This document shows, piece after piece, positions 45,462 to 55,525 of a stretch of DNA of 64,000 nt. The first letter of the stretch is position 1; each line of letters opens with the position of its first letter. Position numbers and translations under genes: made by a program. The notes below the pieces were generated by a model. It ran no database searches. It saw only the letters and a list, made by a program, of their open reading frames with translations, and was not told the DNA's origin. This DNA comes from Limnohabitans_A sp048020265 (GTDB taxonomy: Bacteria > Pseudomonadota > Gammaproteobacteria > Burkholderiales > Burkholderiaceae_C): positions 1,550,001-1,614,000 of the forward strand of contig NZ_CP171843.1 of the NCBI RefSeq assembly GCF_048020265.1, read 5' to 3'.

Positions 45462-45476
45462 TGGGAAGCGTTCCCA
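45462..45476. promoter_or_regulatory. Inverted repeat in the SDR / ETF-QO divergent promoter
   Basis: TGGGAA-GCG-TTCCCA is a perfect 6-base inverted repeat with a 3-base spacer. It lies 60 bases upstream of the SDR start and 79 bases upstream of the ETF-QO start. It may be an operator shared by both directions. No regulator gene is adjacent. Confidence 0.4.
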
Positions 45477-45554
45477 AGATGCATAAAATGAGTCACACGC
45501 CCGACACCCCCGTGCCAGGCATCGCTTCAACCACTTTTCCCTAAAGAGTCTGTC

Positions 45555-47246
45555 ATGAGCCCCGAAGAAATCCTGAGCACCTACGGTCCCCGCGAATCCA
45601 TGCCCTACGACGTGGTCGTGGTCGGTGGCGGCCCCGCGGGCCTGTCCACGGCCATTCGACTCAAACAACTGGCCGCTGAAAAAGGCACTGACGTGTCGGT
45701 GGTCGTGCTGGAAAAAGGCGGTGAGCCCGGCGCCCACATCTTGAGCGGCGCCATCATGGACCCCAAGGCCCTGACTGAACTCTTGCCCAATTGGAAAGAG
45801 CTGGGCGCCCCCCTCAACCAGCCTGTGACCGACGACGCCTGGAGCTTCCTGAGCGAGACCGGCGCCACCCGCACCCCCGGCATTTTCCTGCCCGAGTGCG
45901 CACAAAACCACGGCAACTACATCATCAGCCTCTCCAACTTCACCCGCTGGCTGGCACAGCAGGCCGAGAATCTGGGCGTGGAAATTTTCCCCGGCTTCAC
46001 AGCCGCCGAGGTGCTTTACAACGACGACGGCTCCGTCAAAGGCGTGGCCACCGGCAATCTGGGCATTGGCAAAGACGGCGAGCCGACCGAGAACTTTCAG
46101 CTGGGTATGGAGTTGCACGGCAAATACACCGTGTTCGCCGAAGGCGCACGCGGCCACCTGGGCAAGCAGTTGATCGCCAAGTACAAACTGGACGAAGGCC
46201 GCGATCCGCAGACTTACGGCATCGGCATCAAGGAAGTTTGGGAGATTGATCCCTCACGCCACACCCCCGGTTTTGTGATGCACACCGCCGGCTGGCCCAT
46301 GAACAACGACACCTACGGCGGCGCGTTCATGTACCACATGGAAGACAACAAGATTGCCATCGGCTACGTGGTCGGTCTGGACTACGCCAACCCTTGGCTC
46401 AGCCCTTTTGAAGAATTCCAGCGCTGGAAAACCCACAACAACATCAAGTGGTACTTCACCAACGACAAGGGTGAAGTGAACGCCAAACGCATCGGCTACG
46501 GTGCCCGCGCCATCACCGCAGGCGGCCTGATGAGCCTGCCCAAGACCGTGTTCCCAGGGGGTGCGCTGGTCGGCTGCGACGCCGGCTACTTGAATGTGAG
46601 CCGAATCAAAGGCAGCCACGCCGCCATCAAGACCGGCATGCTGGCCGCCGAAGCCGCTTATGACGCCATCGTGGCCGGTCGCGAGCACGACGAGTTGAGC
46701 GCCTACCCCGAGGCTTTCGAGGCCAGCTGGCTCTACACCGAGCTGAACAAGTCGCGCAATTTCAAGACCTGGTTCAAAAAGGGCCTGACGGTCGCGACGC
46801 TGATGAACGGCTTTGAGCAGTTTGTGCTGCGTGGCCACATTCCGTGGACACTGCGCCGCGACAAAGCCGACCACACCTACCTCAAGCCTGCGGCCGAGTG
46901 CGAACAAATCGTCTACCCCAAGCCCGATGGCAAGCTGACTTTTGACCGCTTGAGCAGCGTCTTCATCAGCAACACCAACCACGAGGAAAACCAGCCGGCG
47001 CACCTGACGCTCAAAGACGCGTCTGTGCCCGTGGGCATCAACCTCGCCAAGTTCGCCGGGCCAGAAAGCCGCTACTGCCCGGCCGGTGTGTACGAGTACG
47101 TCAAAAACGAAGACAACAGCGACCGCCTGCAGATCAACGCGCAAAACTGCGTGCACTGCAAAACCTGCGACATCAAAGACCCCACGCAAAACATCGTCTG
47201 GGTCACACCCGAAGGCGGCGGCGGTCCCAACTACACGGGCATGTGA
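45555..47246 (+). CDS. Electron transfer flavoprotein-ubiquinone oxidoreductase
   Basis: ETF-QO passes electrons from ETF (fatty-acid and amino-acid oxidation) to ubiquinone. The 563-residue product has the FAD loop YDVVVVGGGPAGLSTAIRLKQLA, GAHILSGAIMDPKAL, and the C-terminal 4Fe-4S domain: CPAGVYEYV, then CVHCKTCDIKDPTQNIVW. Length is typical. It is monocistronic with a strong terminator right after it. The divergent SDR/thioesterase pair suggests, but does not prove, a link to acyl-CoA oxidation. Confidence 0.95.
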   Translation: MSPEEILSTYGPRESMPYDVVVVGGGPAGLSTAIRLKQLAAEKGTDVSVVVLEKGGEPGAHILSGAIMDPKALTELLPNWKELGAPLNQPVTDDAWSFLSETGATRTPGIFLPECAQNHGNYIISLSNFTRWLAQQAENLGVEIFPGFTAAEVLYNDDGSVKGVATGNLGIGKDGEPTENFQLGMELHGKYTVFAEGARGHLGKQLIAKYKLDEGRDPQTYGIGIKEVWEIDPSRHTPGFVMHTAGWPMNNDTYGGAFMYHMEDNKIAIGYVVGLDYANPWLSPFEEFQRWKTHNNIKWYFTNDKGEVNAKRIGYGARAITAGGLMSLPKTVFPGGALVGCDAGYLNVSRIKGSHAAIKTGMLAAEAAYDAIVAGREHDELSAYPEAFEASWLYTELNKSRNFKTWFKKGLTVATLMNGFEQFVLRGHIPWTLRRDKADHTYLKPAAECEQIVYPKPDGKLTFDRLSSVFISNTNHEENQPAHLTLKDASVPVGINLAKFAGPESRYCPAGVYEYVKNEDNSDRLQINAQNCVHCKTCDIKDPTQNIVWVTPEGGGGPNYTGM

Positions 47247-47263
47247 GCCCCATGTGCCGAAAA

Positions 47264-47289
47264 AGAGGCCCGTTAGGGCCTCTTTTTTT
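47264..47289 (+). terminator. Terminator after ETF-QO
   Basis: An 8-base perfect stem AGAGGCCC/GGGCCTCT with loop GTTA is followed by a T run, 18 bases after the stop codon. Confidence 0.93.
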
Positions 47290-47351
47290 GCCTGATCAAG
47301 AAGTCTCTGCAGGCGTCACCTAGGCATCACCACCCCCTCGAAAACCCGTAG

Positions 47352-47398
47352 TTGAACCAGCCTGCAGGCGCCCCATAATGAAACTTGTATGACAAGTT
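47352..47398 (+). promoter_or_regulatory. dctP promoter with GntR/FadR-like operator
   Basis: A -35-like TTGAAC (47352-47357) and a -10-like CATAAT (47374-47379) are 16 bases apart. Directly after them is the perfect inverted repeat AACTTGT-ATG-ACAAGTT (47382-47398), whose TTGT-N3-ACAA core is the form bound by FadR-subfamily GntR regulators. An operator over the start site would block transcription of dctPQM. No GntR gene is in the window. Confidence 0.55.
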
Positions 47399-47443
47399 GA
47401 TCCGCAACCTGTTGTCGTCCATTGATCCACGAGGAGTTCTCCC

Positions 47444-48415
47444 ATGAAATTGAGCAAATTGATGTTGGGCCTGAGTTTGGCCATCGGCGTCATAACCACG
47501 GCTTCTTCACAAATCGTCATGCGCAACAGCATTTCGGTCGCCCAAAACTCCCACCAAGGCGAGGCCATCGATACGCTGGCCCGAGAAGTGGAAAAGCGCA
47601 CCAACGGCCGCATCAAGATCCAGAACTTCTACTCGGGTTCTTTGGGCGGTGAGCGCGAGTCGATCGAGTCGGTCCAGTTGGGCACCCAGGAATTGGCCAC
47701 CACATCCACCGGTCCCGTCCCCAACTTCGTGCCTGAGGCCCGCATTTTGGACGTGCCTTTCTTGTTCCGTGACAAAGGGCATGCACGCGCCGTGCTCGAC
47801 GGCCCCATTGGCCAGGAACTGCTGACCAAATTCGAGTCCAAAGGCTTCAAGGCTTTGGCCTGGGGTGAAAACGGCGTGCGTCACATGACCAACAGCAAGC
47901 GCGCCGTCAACGAGCCCGGTGACCTGAAGGGCCTGAAAATGCGCACCATGGAAAACCCAGTGCACGTCGCGGCTTACAAGAGCCTTGGCATTGTGACCAC
48001 GCCCATGGCTTTCCCCGAAGTGTTCACCGCCTTGCAGCAAGGCACCGTGGACGGCCAGGAAAACCCCCTGTCCGTGATCATGGCGGCCAACTTTGACCAG
48101 GTGCAAAAACACCTGACATTGACTGGCCACGTCTACTCGCCTGTGGTGATCCTGATGAACAAGGGCAGTTTTGACAAGCTCAGCGCCGCTGACAAGCAAA
48201 TCTTCCTGGATGCCGCCAAAGAAGCTGTGAAGGCCAACCGTGCCCGCGTCGACAAGGACGATGCCAATGGCGTGGCCGAGTTGCGCAAGAAGGGCATGAC
48301 CATCATTGAAAACGTGGACAAGTCCAAGTTCGTGGCCACCATGGGTCCGGCCATGGCCGAATTTGAAAAACAGTTCGGCAAAGCCAACCTGGACCGCATC
48401 CGCAACTTCAAGTGA
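47444..48415 (+). CDS. dctP: TRAP transporter substrate-binding protein DctP
   Basis: The 323-residue periplasmic receptor has an N-terminal signal peptide (about residues 1-22) and then the DctP fold: SHQGEAIDTLAREVEKRTNGRIKIQNFYSGSLGGERESIESVQLG, VPFLFRDKGHARAV, and LKGLKMRTMENPVH with the arginine that binds ligand carboxylate. The motif PMAFPEVFTALQQGTVDGQENPL is characteristic. Such receptors bind C4-dicarboxylates or sugar acids; the exact ligand cannot be fixed. The gene starts an operon with dctQ and dctM, separated from dctQ by a terminator-like hairpin. Confidence 0.93.
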   Translation: MKLSKLMLGLSLAIGVITTASSQIVMRNSISVAQNSHQGEAIDTLAREVEKRTNGRIKIQNFYSGSLGGERESIESVQLGTQELATTSTGPVPNFVPEARILDVPFLFRDKGHARAVLDGPIGQELLTKFESKGFKALAWGENGVRHMTNSKRAVNEPGDLKGLKMRTMENPVHVAAYKSLGIVTTPMAFPEVFTALQQGTVDGQENPLSVIMAANFDQVQKHLTLTGHVYSPVVILMNKGSFDKLSAADKQIFLDAAKEAVKANRARVDKDDANGVAELRKKGMTIIENVDKSKFVATMGPAMAEFEKQFGKANLDRIRNFK

Positions 48416-48430
48416 TTTAGCGCTTGTTCA

Positions 48431-48466
48431 AAACGCCCGACCAATCCCGGATTGGCGGGCGTTTTT
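48431..48466 (+). terminator. Attenuator hairpin between dctP and dctQ
   Basis: A long stem (AAACGCCCG with CCAATC, paired with GATTGG and CGGGCGTTT, one bulge) followed by T residues lies 16 bases after dctP. It probably causes partial termination so that the receptor is made in excess over the membrane subunits. Confidence 0.85.
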
Positions 48467-48490
48467 TGATTCTGTCGAGAAGGAAGTTTT

Positions 48491-48985
48491 ATGCGTTCGC
48501 TCTATCTGAGCGTGGAAAAGTGGACCACCGCTTTTTCCATGCTCGTGGCCTGTTTGATGCTGGCTGTCGCAGCTTGCCTGGGCATGCTGCAAATTTTCAC
48601 CCGTTTCGTGCTGGAAACCCCCATTGAATGGACCGAGGTCATCATCCGCTTCAGCCTCATCTGGATGGTGTTCATGGGCATCCCCATGGCCTTTCGGCAA
48701 GGCGCCATGGTCAGTGTGGACGTGCTCTACCGCTGGAGCGGCCCGCGCATGAAGAAATTTCTCGACACTGTGGTGGCATTGGCTGCGCTGACTTTGGTGT
48801 GCGTCATCATTTGGTGGGGCTGGGACTACGCCAACCGGGGTAAGGTCCAGTCCATGATCGGGCTTGAAGACGTGTCCATGTTCTGGGCGTACATGGCGCT
48901 GCCCGTCGGCGCGGCTTTCAGCGTCATCAGCATCATTGGCAATTGGCTGGATCCCCAGCGTCTGGAACTGGAGACCGCACAATGA
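48491..48985 (+). CDS. dctQ: TRAP transporter small permease DctQ
   Basis: The 164-residue inner-membrane protein has four helices: about residues 14-38, 47-70 (VIIRFSLIWMVFMGIPMAFRQGA), 91-113 and 128-150. The LxWxxFxGxxxAxRxGxh-type segment in helix two is the DctQ hallmark. It overlaps the dctM start by four bases. AAGGAAG lies just upstream of the ATG. Confidence 0.92.
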   Translation: MRSLYLSVEKWTTAFSMLVACLMLAVAACLGMLQIFTRFVLETPIEWTEVIIRFSLIWMVFMGIPMAFRQGAMVSVDVLYRWSGPRMKKFLDTVVALAALTLVCVIIWWGWDYANRGKVQSMIGLEDVSMFWAYMALPVGAAFSVISIIGNWLDPQRLELETAQ

Positions 48986-50259
48986 GCGTCGTCATGCTTT
49001 GCACCATGGTGCTGTGCTTTGCACTCACCATCTCGGTGGCCGTGTCCATCGGTTTGTCGGCCATCGTCGGCATCCAGATCGGCAACGCCAACATGCTCAT
49101 CTCCGTCAAGGAGATGTTCAATTCGATCAACAAATTCCCGCTGGCCGCGATCCCCTTCTTCATTCTGGCGGGCAACATCATGGAAACCGGCGGCATCTCC
49201 CGTCGCCTGGTGGAGTTCGCCAAGAGCATCGTGGGCGGCGTGCAAGGCGGCTTGCCCATGACCTGCGTGCTGACCTGCATGATTTTTGCGGCGGTGTCGG
49301 GCTCATCGGTTGCCACCACCTTCGCCATCGGCACCATTCTGATTCCAGCGCTCATCAAGCACGGCTACCCCACCACCTATGCAGCCTCCTTGCAGGCCAC
49401 ATCGGCCGAACTGGGCGTGATCATCCCGCCCTCGATCCCCATGATCCTTTACGGCGTGAGTGCCGAAGTGTCCATTGGCGAGCTGTTCATTGCCGGTTTT
49501 GGTCCGGGTCTGTTCATTGGCGCAGCCTTGATGTTCTGGGTCTGGGTGTATTGCAAATACAAAGGCTGGGGCAAAAACGATGGCGACGGACGCCTGAGTT
49601 TTGGCAAAGCATCATGGCAAGCCGGTTGGGCGCTCATGATGCCCGTCATCATTTTGGGCGGCATCTACGGCGGGGTGTTCACCCCCACCGAAGCGTCTGC
49701 CGTGGCGGTGTTCTACGCGCTGATCGTCGGCACGGTCATTTACCGCGAGATCAAGCTGAAAGACCTGGCTGTGATCATGCGCAAATCGGTGTTGTCCAGC
49801 GCGGTGATCATGTTCATCATCGCCAACGCGGGTTTGTTCGCCTTCCTGATCACGCGCGCTGGGGTGCCTGAAGCGATTGGTCACTGGCTGGAAGACGTGC
49901 TCAAGTCGCCCGCCTACTTCCTGCTGGGCGTGAACGTGGCCTTGTTTTTCATTGGCATGTTCATTGAAACCAGCGCGGCCATCATCGTGCTGGCGCCCAT
50001 TCTCGCCCCTGTGGCCATGCACTTTGGCATCGACCCGGTTCACTTTGGCCTGATCATGGTGGTCAATCTGGCGCTGGGCATGATCACACCGCCTTTCGGC
50101 GTGAACCTGTTCGCGGCCTGTACGGTGGCGCGCATCTCGCTCGATCGGATGATCAAAGATTTGATCCCCTTCGTGCTGGTGATCCTGGTTTGCCTGATGG
50201 TGGTGAGCTATGTACCTGCCTTGTCGCTGACCTTGCGGGATCTGGTGTACGCCAAATAA
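48982..50259 (+). CDS. dctM: TRAP transporter large permease DctM
   Basis: The 425-residue protein is the sodium-coupled transport subunit with about 12 membrane helices. Typical segments are FPLAAIPFFILAGNIMETGGISRRLVEFA, FAAVSGSSVATTFAIGTILIPA, TSAELGVIIPPSIPMILYGV, GVFTPTEASAVAVFYALIVG and LGMITPPFGVNLFAA. The ATG at 48982 overlaps the dctQ stop (ATGA). No terminator follows before the glycine riboswitch leader. Confidence 0.94.
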   Translation: MSVVMLCTMVLCFALTISVAVSIGLSAIVGIQIGNANMLISVKEMFNSINKFPLAAIPFFILAGNIMETGGISRRLVEFAKSIVGGVQGGLPMTCVLTCMIFAAVSGSSVATTFAIGTILIPALIKHGYPTTYAASLQATSAELGVIIPPSIPMILYGVSAEVSIGELFIAGFGPGLFIGAALMFWVWVYCKYKGWGKNDGDGRLSFGKASWQAGWALMMPVIILGGIYGGVFTPTEASAVAVFYALIVGTVIYREIKLKDLAVIMRKSVLSSAVIMFIIANAGLFAFLITRAGVPEAIGHWLEDVLKSPAYFLLGVNVALFFIGMFIETSAAIIVLAPILAPVAMHFGIDPVHFGLIMVVNLALGMITPPFGVNLFAACTVARISLDRMIKDLIPFVLVILVCLMVVSYVPALSLTLRDLVYAK

Positions 50260-50275
50260 AGCTAGAATCCATCCC

Positions 50276-50525
50276 TGTCAGGAGAGCGCCTGACTTGGCT
50301 TCCCTCGTGAAACAAGTCAGGCCGCCGAAGGCGCAGGCGGTTTAAAAAACTGCTGAACGCTCAGGCAAAAGGACTGACAAAACGCTTTTTTCAAGGCGTT
50401 ACCTCACTGGAGAGAGGTGCCGGGCCATCGGGCCACGGCATCCACCGAAGGAGCAAACCGCAGAACGTCCGGCTTTCAGGCCGAATGGTCCCGGCGAATC
50501 TCTCAGGTAAAGCGGACAGCGAGGG
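50276..50525 (+). promoter_or_regulatory. Tandem glycine riboswitch upstream of gcvT
   Basis: Two aptamers are readable. The first spans about 50276-50379: TGTCAGGAGAG at its start, GCCGAAGGCGCA in the middle, and CGCTCAGGCAAAAGGACTGACA closing the P1 stem. The second spans about 50402-50525: CCTCACTGGAGAGAGG, CACCGAAGGAGCAA, and CGAATCTCTCAGGTAAAGCGGACAGCGAGG in outline. The linker contains a small AACGC/GCGTT hairpin. Glycine binding should switch on the glycine cleavage operon, as in other bacteria. This fills the 312-base gap between dctM and gcvT. A possible -10 (TAGAAT) is at 50263-50268. Confidence 0.93.
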
Positions 50526-50571
50526 CAAGCCACAGCATATGCTGAGGTTGTTCATTGCCCTTGGAGTTCCT

Positions 50572-51711
50572 GTGACCGCTGCTGCCGACTTGCTCACCAC
50601 CCCTTTGAATGCCCTGCACATCGAGCTGGGCGCTCGCATGGTGCCTTTTGCGGGCTACAGCATGCCGGTGCAATACCCCGCAGGCTTAGTGGCCGAGCAC
50701 CACCACACCCGCAACGCCGCCGGCCTTTTCGATGTCTCGCACATGGGCCAGTTGTGCCTGAGCGGGCCCGATGCCGCTGCTGCCTTCGAAAGCCTGATGC
50801 CGGTGGACGTGATCGGTCTGGGCGTGAACAAACAGCGCTACGGCCTGCTGCTCAATGACGAGGGCGGCATCATCGACGACCTGATGTTCGTGAACCGCGA
50901 TGTGGCCAACGGCGGCGATATTTTTGTGATCGTTAACGGGGCTTGCAAACACGGCGATCTGGCCCACATCCAAGAGCGCATCGGCAGCCGCTGCACCATC
51001 ACGCCGCAATTTGACCGCGCCTTGCTGGCCCTGCAAGGCCCACAGGCCGTGACCGCCTTGCAGCGCCTGTTGCCCGGCGTTGAAAAATTGGTGTTCATGA
51101 CCGGCATGCCTGCCACATGGAACAGCGCCGATCTGTACGTGACCCGCAGCGGCTACACCGGCGAAGACGGTTTTGAAATCTCCCTGCCCGCTCACGCGGC
51201 CGATGCCTTTGCCCGTGCCCTGCTGGCCCAGCCCGAAGTCAAGCCGATCGGTCTGGGGGCCCGCAACTCGCTGCGCCTGGAAGCCGGGCTGTGCCTGTAC
51301 GGCAACGACATCGACACCACCACCACCCCGGTCGAAGCGGGTCTGAACTGGGCCATGCAAAAGGTGCGCCGCACAGGTGGCGCGCGTGAAGGCGGCTTCC
51401 CCGGTGCCGCCAAAATCCTCGCACAGCTCGACGGCACAAGCCCGGCGCAACGCTTGCGCGTGGGCCTGGTGGCCCTGGAGCGCGTGCCGGTGCGCGAGCA
51501 TGTGGAACTGCACAACGACGCCGGCCAGAAAGTGGGCGAAGTCACCAGCGGCCTGCTCGCCCCCACGGCCGATCAGCCTGTGGCGCTGGCCTATGTGCAG
51601 GCAGAATATGCGCCAGCAGGCACACGCCTGAACGCCATGGTGCGCGGCAAAGCCGTGCCCATGACCGTCAGCGCCCTGCCCTTCGTACCCAACCGCTATC
51701 ACCGCGGTTGA
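50572..51711 (+). CDS. gcvT: Glycine cleavage system T protein (aminomethyltransferase)
   Basis: GcvT transfers the methylene group from lipoyl-bound aminomethyl on GcvH to tetrahydrofolate, releasing ammonia. The 379-residue product has LHIELGARMVPFAGYSMPVQYPAGLVAEHHHTRNAAGLFDVSHMGQ, DDLMFVN, and TRSGYTGEDGFEISLP followed by LGARNSLRLEAGLCLYGNDID. The frame is open from 50485, but the GTG at 50572 has GGAG five bases upstream and gives the usual start; an ATG at 50539 is a weaker choice. It is the first gene of gcvT-gcvH-gcvP under the glycine riboswitch. Confidence 0.96.
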   Translation: MTAAADLLTTPLNALHIELGARMVPFAGYSMPVQYPAGLVAEHHHTRNAAGLFDVSHMGQLCLSGPDAAAAFESLMPVDVIGLGVNKQRYGLLLNDEGGIIDDLMFVNRDVANGGDIFVIVNGACKHGDLAHIQERIGSRCTITPQFDRALLALQGPQAVTALQRLLPGVEKLVFMTGMPATWNSADLYVTRSGYTGEDGFEISLPAHAADAFARALLAQPEVKPIGLGARNSLRLEAGLCLYGNDIDTTTTPVEAGLNWAMQKVRRTGGAREGGFPGAAKILAQLDGTSPAQRLRVGLVALERVPVREHVELHNDAGQKVGEVTSGLLAPTADQPVALAYVQAEYAPAGTRLNAMVRGKAVPMTVSALPFVPNRYHRG

Positions 51712-51715
51712 ACTA

Positions 51716-51784
51716 AATCGGGGTCAGATCCCAATTAAATCCACACACCCATCCAAGCCGAATAATTGGGATCTGACCCCGATT
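51716..51784. repeat. 22-base perfect inverted repeat between gcvT and gcvH
   Basis: Two arms (51716-51737 and 51763-51784) are exactly complementary over 22 bases around a 25-base loop. Each arm contains the GGGTCAGATCCC core, itself close to a palindrome. Similar GGGGTCAGAxCCCAATT elements, as I recall, are common in Burkholderiales and often occur with REP-associated transposase (RAYT) genes. The hairpin begins four bases after the gcvT stop and could affect the gcvT:gcvH ratio. No transposase is present. Confidence 0.85.
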
Positions 51785-51813
51785 GAATACCCCAACACAC
51801 AAGGAGCTCCCAC

Positions 51814-52179
51814 ATGATCAAGTACACCGAAGACCACGAATGGTTGCAAATTGACGGTGACACCGCCGTCGTCGGCATCACCCACCACGCACAAGACGCG
51901 CTGGGCGATGTGGTGTTTGTGGACCTGCCAGAAGTCGGCAAGTCCTTTGCCGCCAAAGAGGTCGCAGGCGTGGTCGAGTCGGTCAAGGCCGCTGCCGACG
52001 TTTACATGCCCGTGGACGGCGAGATCACCGAGGTGAACGAAGAACTGCGCGGCGACCCCTCGCTGGCCAACACCGACCCCCTGGGCAAAGGCTGGTTTTT
52101 CAAGGTCAAGCTGTCCAACCCGGCACAGGCCGACGCCCTACTGGACGAGACGGCTTACAACAAGTTCTCTGCCTCGTAA
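51814..52179 (+). CDS. gcvH: Glycine cleavage system H protein
   Basis: GcvH is the lipoyl carrier that shuttles the aminomethyl group between GcvP, GcvT and dihydrolipoamide dehydrogenase. The 121-residue product has YTEDHEWLQIDGDTAVVGITHHAQDALGDVVFVDLPEVG and the lipoylated Lys58 in GVVESVKAAADVYMPV. GGAG precedes the ATG by about eight bases. It lies between two palindromic repeat elements in the gcv operon. Confidence 0.97.
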   Translation: MIKYTEDHEWLQIDGDTAVVGITHHAQDALGDVVFVDLPEVGKSFAAKEVAGVVESVKAAADVYMPVDGEITEVNEELRGDPSLANTDPLGKGWFFKVKLSNPAQADALLDETAYNKFSAS

Positions 52180-52199
52180 AAGCCCCAGTTTTGCCAACC

Positions 52200-52277
52200 T
52201 GGATGGCCGCGCTGCGCTCGCCATGACTGCGTCAAGTTCATCGTCTTGCGCGTCATCGCGAGGCACGAAGCGATCCA
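52200..52277. repeat. Palindromic repeat element upstream of gcvP
   Basis: The stretch between gcvH and gcvP holds two imperfectly complementary arms: TGGATGGCCGCGCTGCGCTCGCC-type (52200-52227) and GTCATCGCGAGGCACGAAGCGATCCA-type (52252-52277). The wording resembles the dispersed GTCATTGCGAG...GAAGCGAAGCAATCC repeats found in many bacterial genomes. Reading through it on the plus strand is open and in frame with gcvP, but it is unlikely to be translated. Confidence 0.6.
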
Positions 52278-52302
52278 TTTTTTCAACCCCACTGGTACTG
52301 CC

Positions 52303-55215
<2,913 letters not shown>

Positions 55216-55257
55216 TCCACACACCCAGGAAGACCCACCACTCAAAATCAAAATCCC

Positions 55258-55459
55258 GCATCGGGAGAGACTGTCAACCGCAGACAGCGCCGAAGGAGCA
55301 ACCGCCCCGGAAACTCTCAGGCAAAAGGACCGATGCAGGCAGGCTCCCATCCACGGATGAAGGGCCACACACTCTGAAGAGCGACCCGGGTTCGTCACCC
55401 GGGTCCACCGCAGGAGCAAGCCTCATACGAGGTGAATCTCTCAGGTTTCAAACAGAGGG
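55258..55459 (+). promoter_or_regulatory. Second tandem glycine riboswitch, upstream of the DadA-like gene
   Basis: The first aptamer (55258-55336) is canonical: P1 GCATCGG/CCGATGC, GGGAGAG, GCCGAAGGAGCAACC, and ACTCTCAGGCAAAAGGACC. The second (about 55370-55459) has P1 ACTCTG/CAGAGG, a strong GACCCGGG/CCCGGGTC helix, ACCGCAGGAGCAAGCC, and AATCTCTCAGGTTTCAAACAGAGG. Two positions differ from the usual aptamer wording (CGCAGGAG for CGAAGGAG, GGTTTCAAAC for GGCAAAAGGAC), so it is a variant. It fills the 310-base gap between gcvP and the next gene and should make that gene glycine-responsive. Confidence 0.9.
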
Positions 55460-55525
55460 GGTCATGCCGCGCACATCCGGTGCGCAGCGTGCTCATCCGT
55501 TTGAGACGTTTCAGAGAGAAGTTCC

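Noticed and set aside
50380..50401. Terminator between the two gcv aptamers
   Set aside because: The AACGC/GCGTT hairpin is short and its T run is in the loop, not after the stem; it is better seen as part of the linker.
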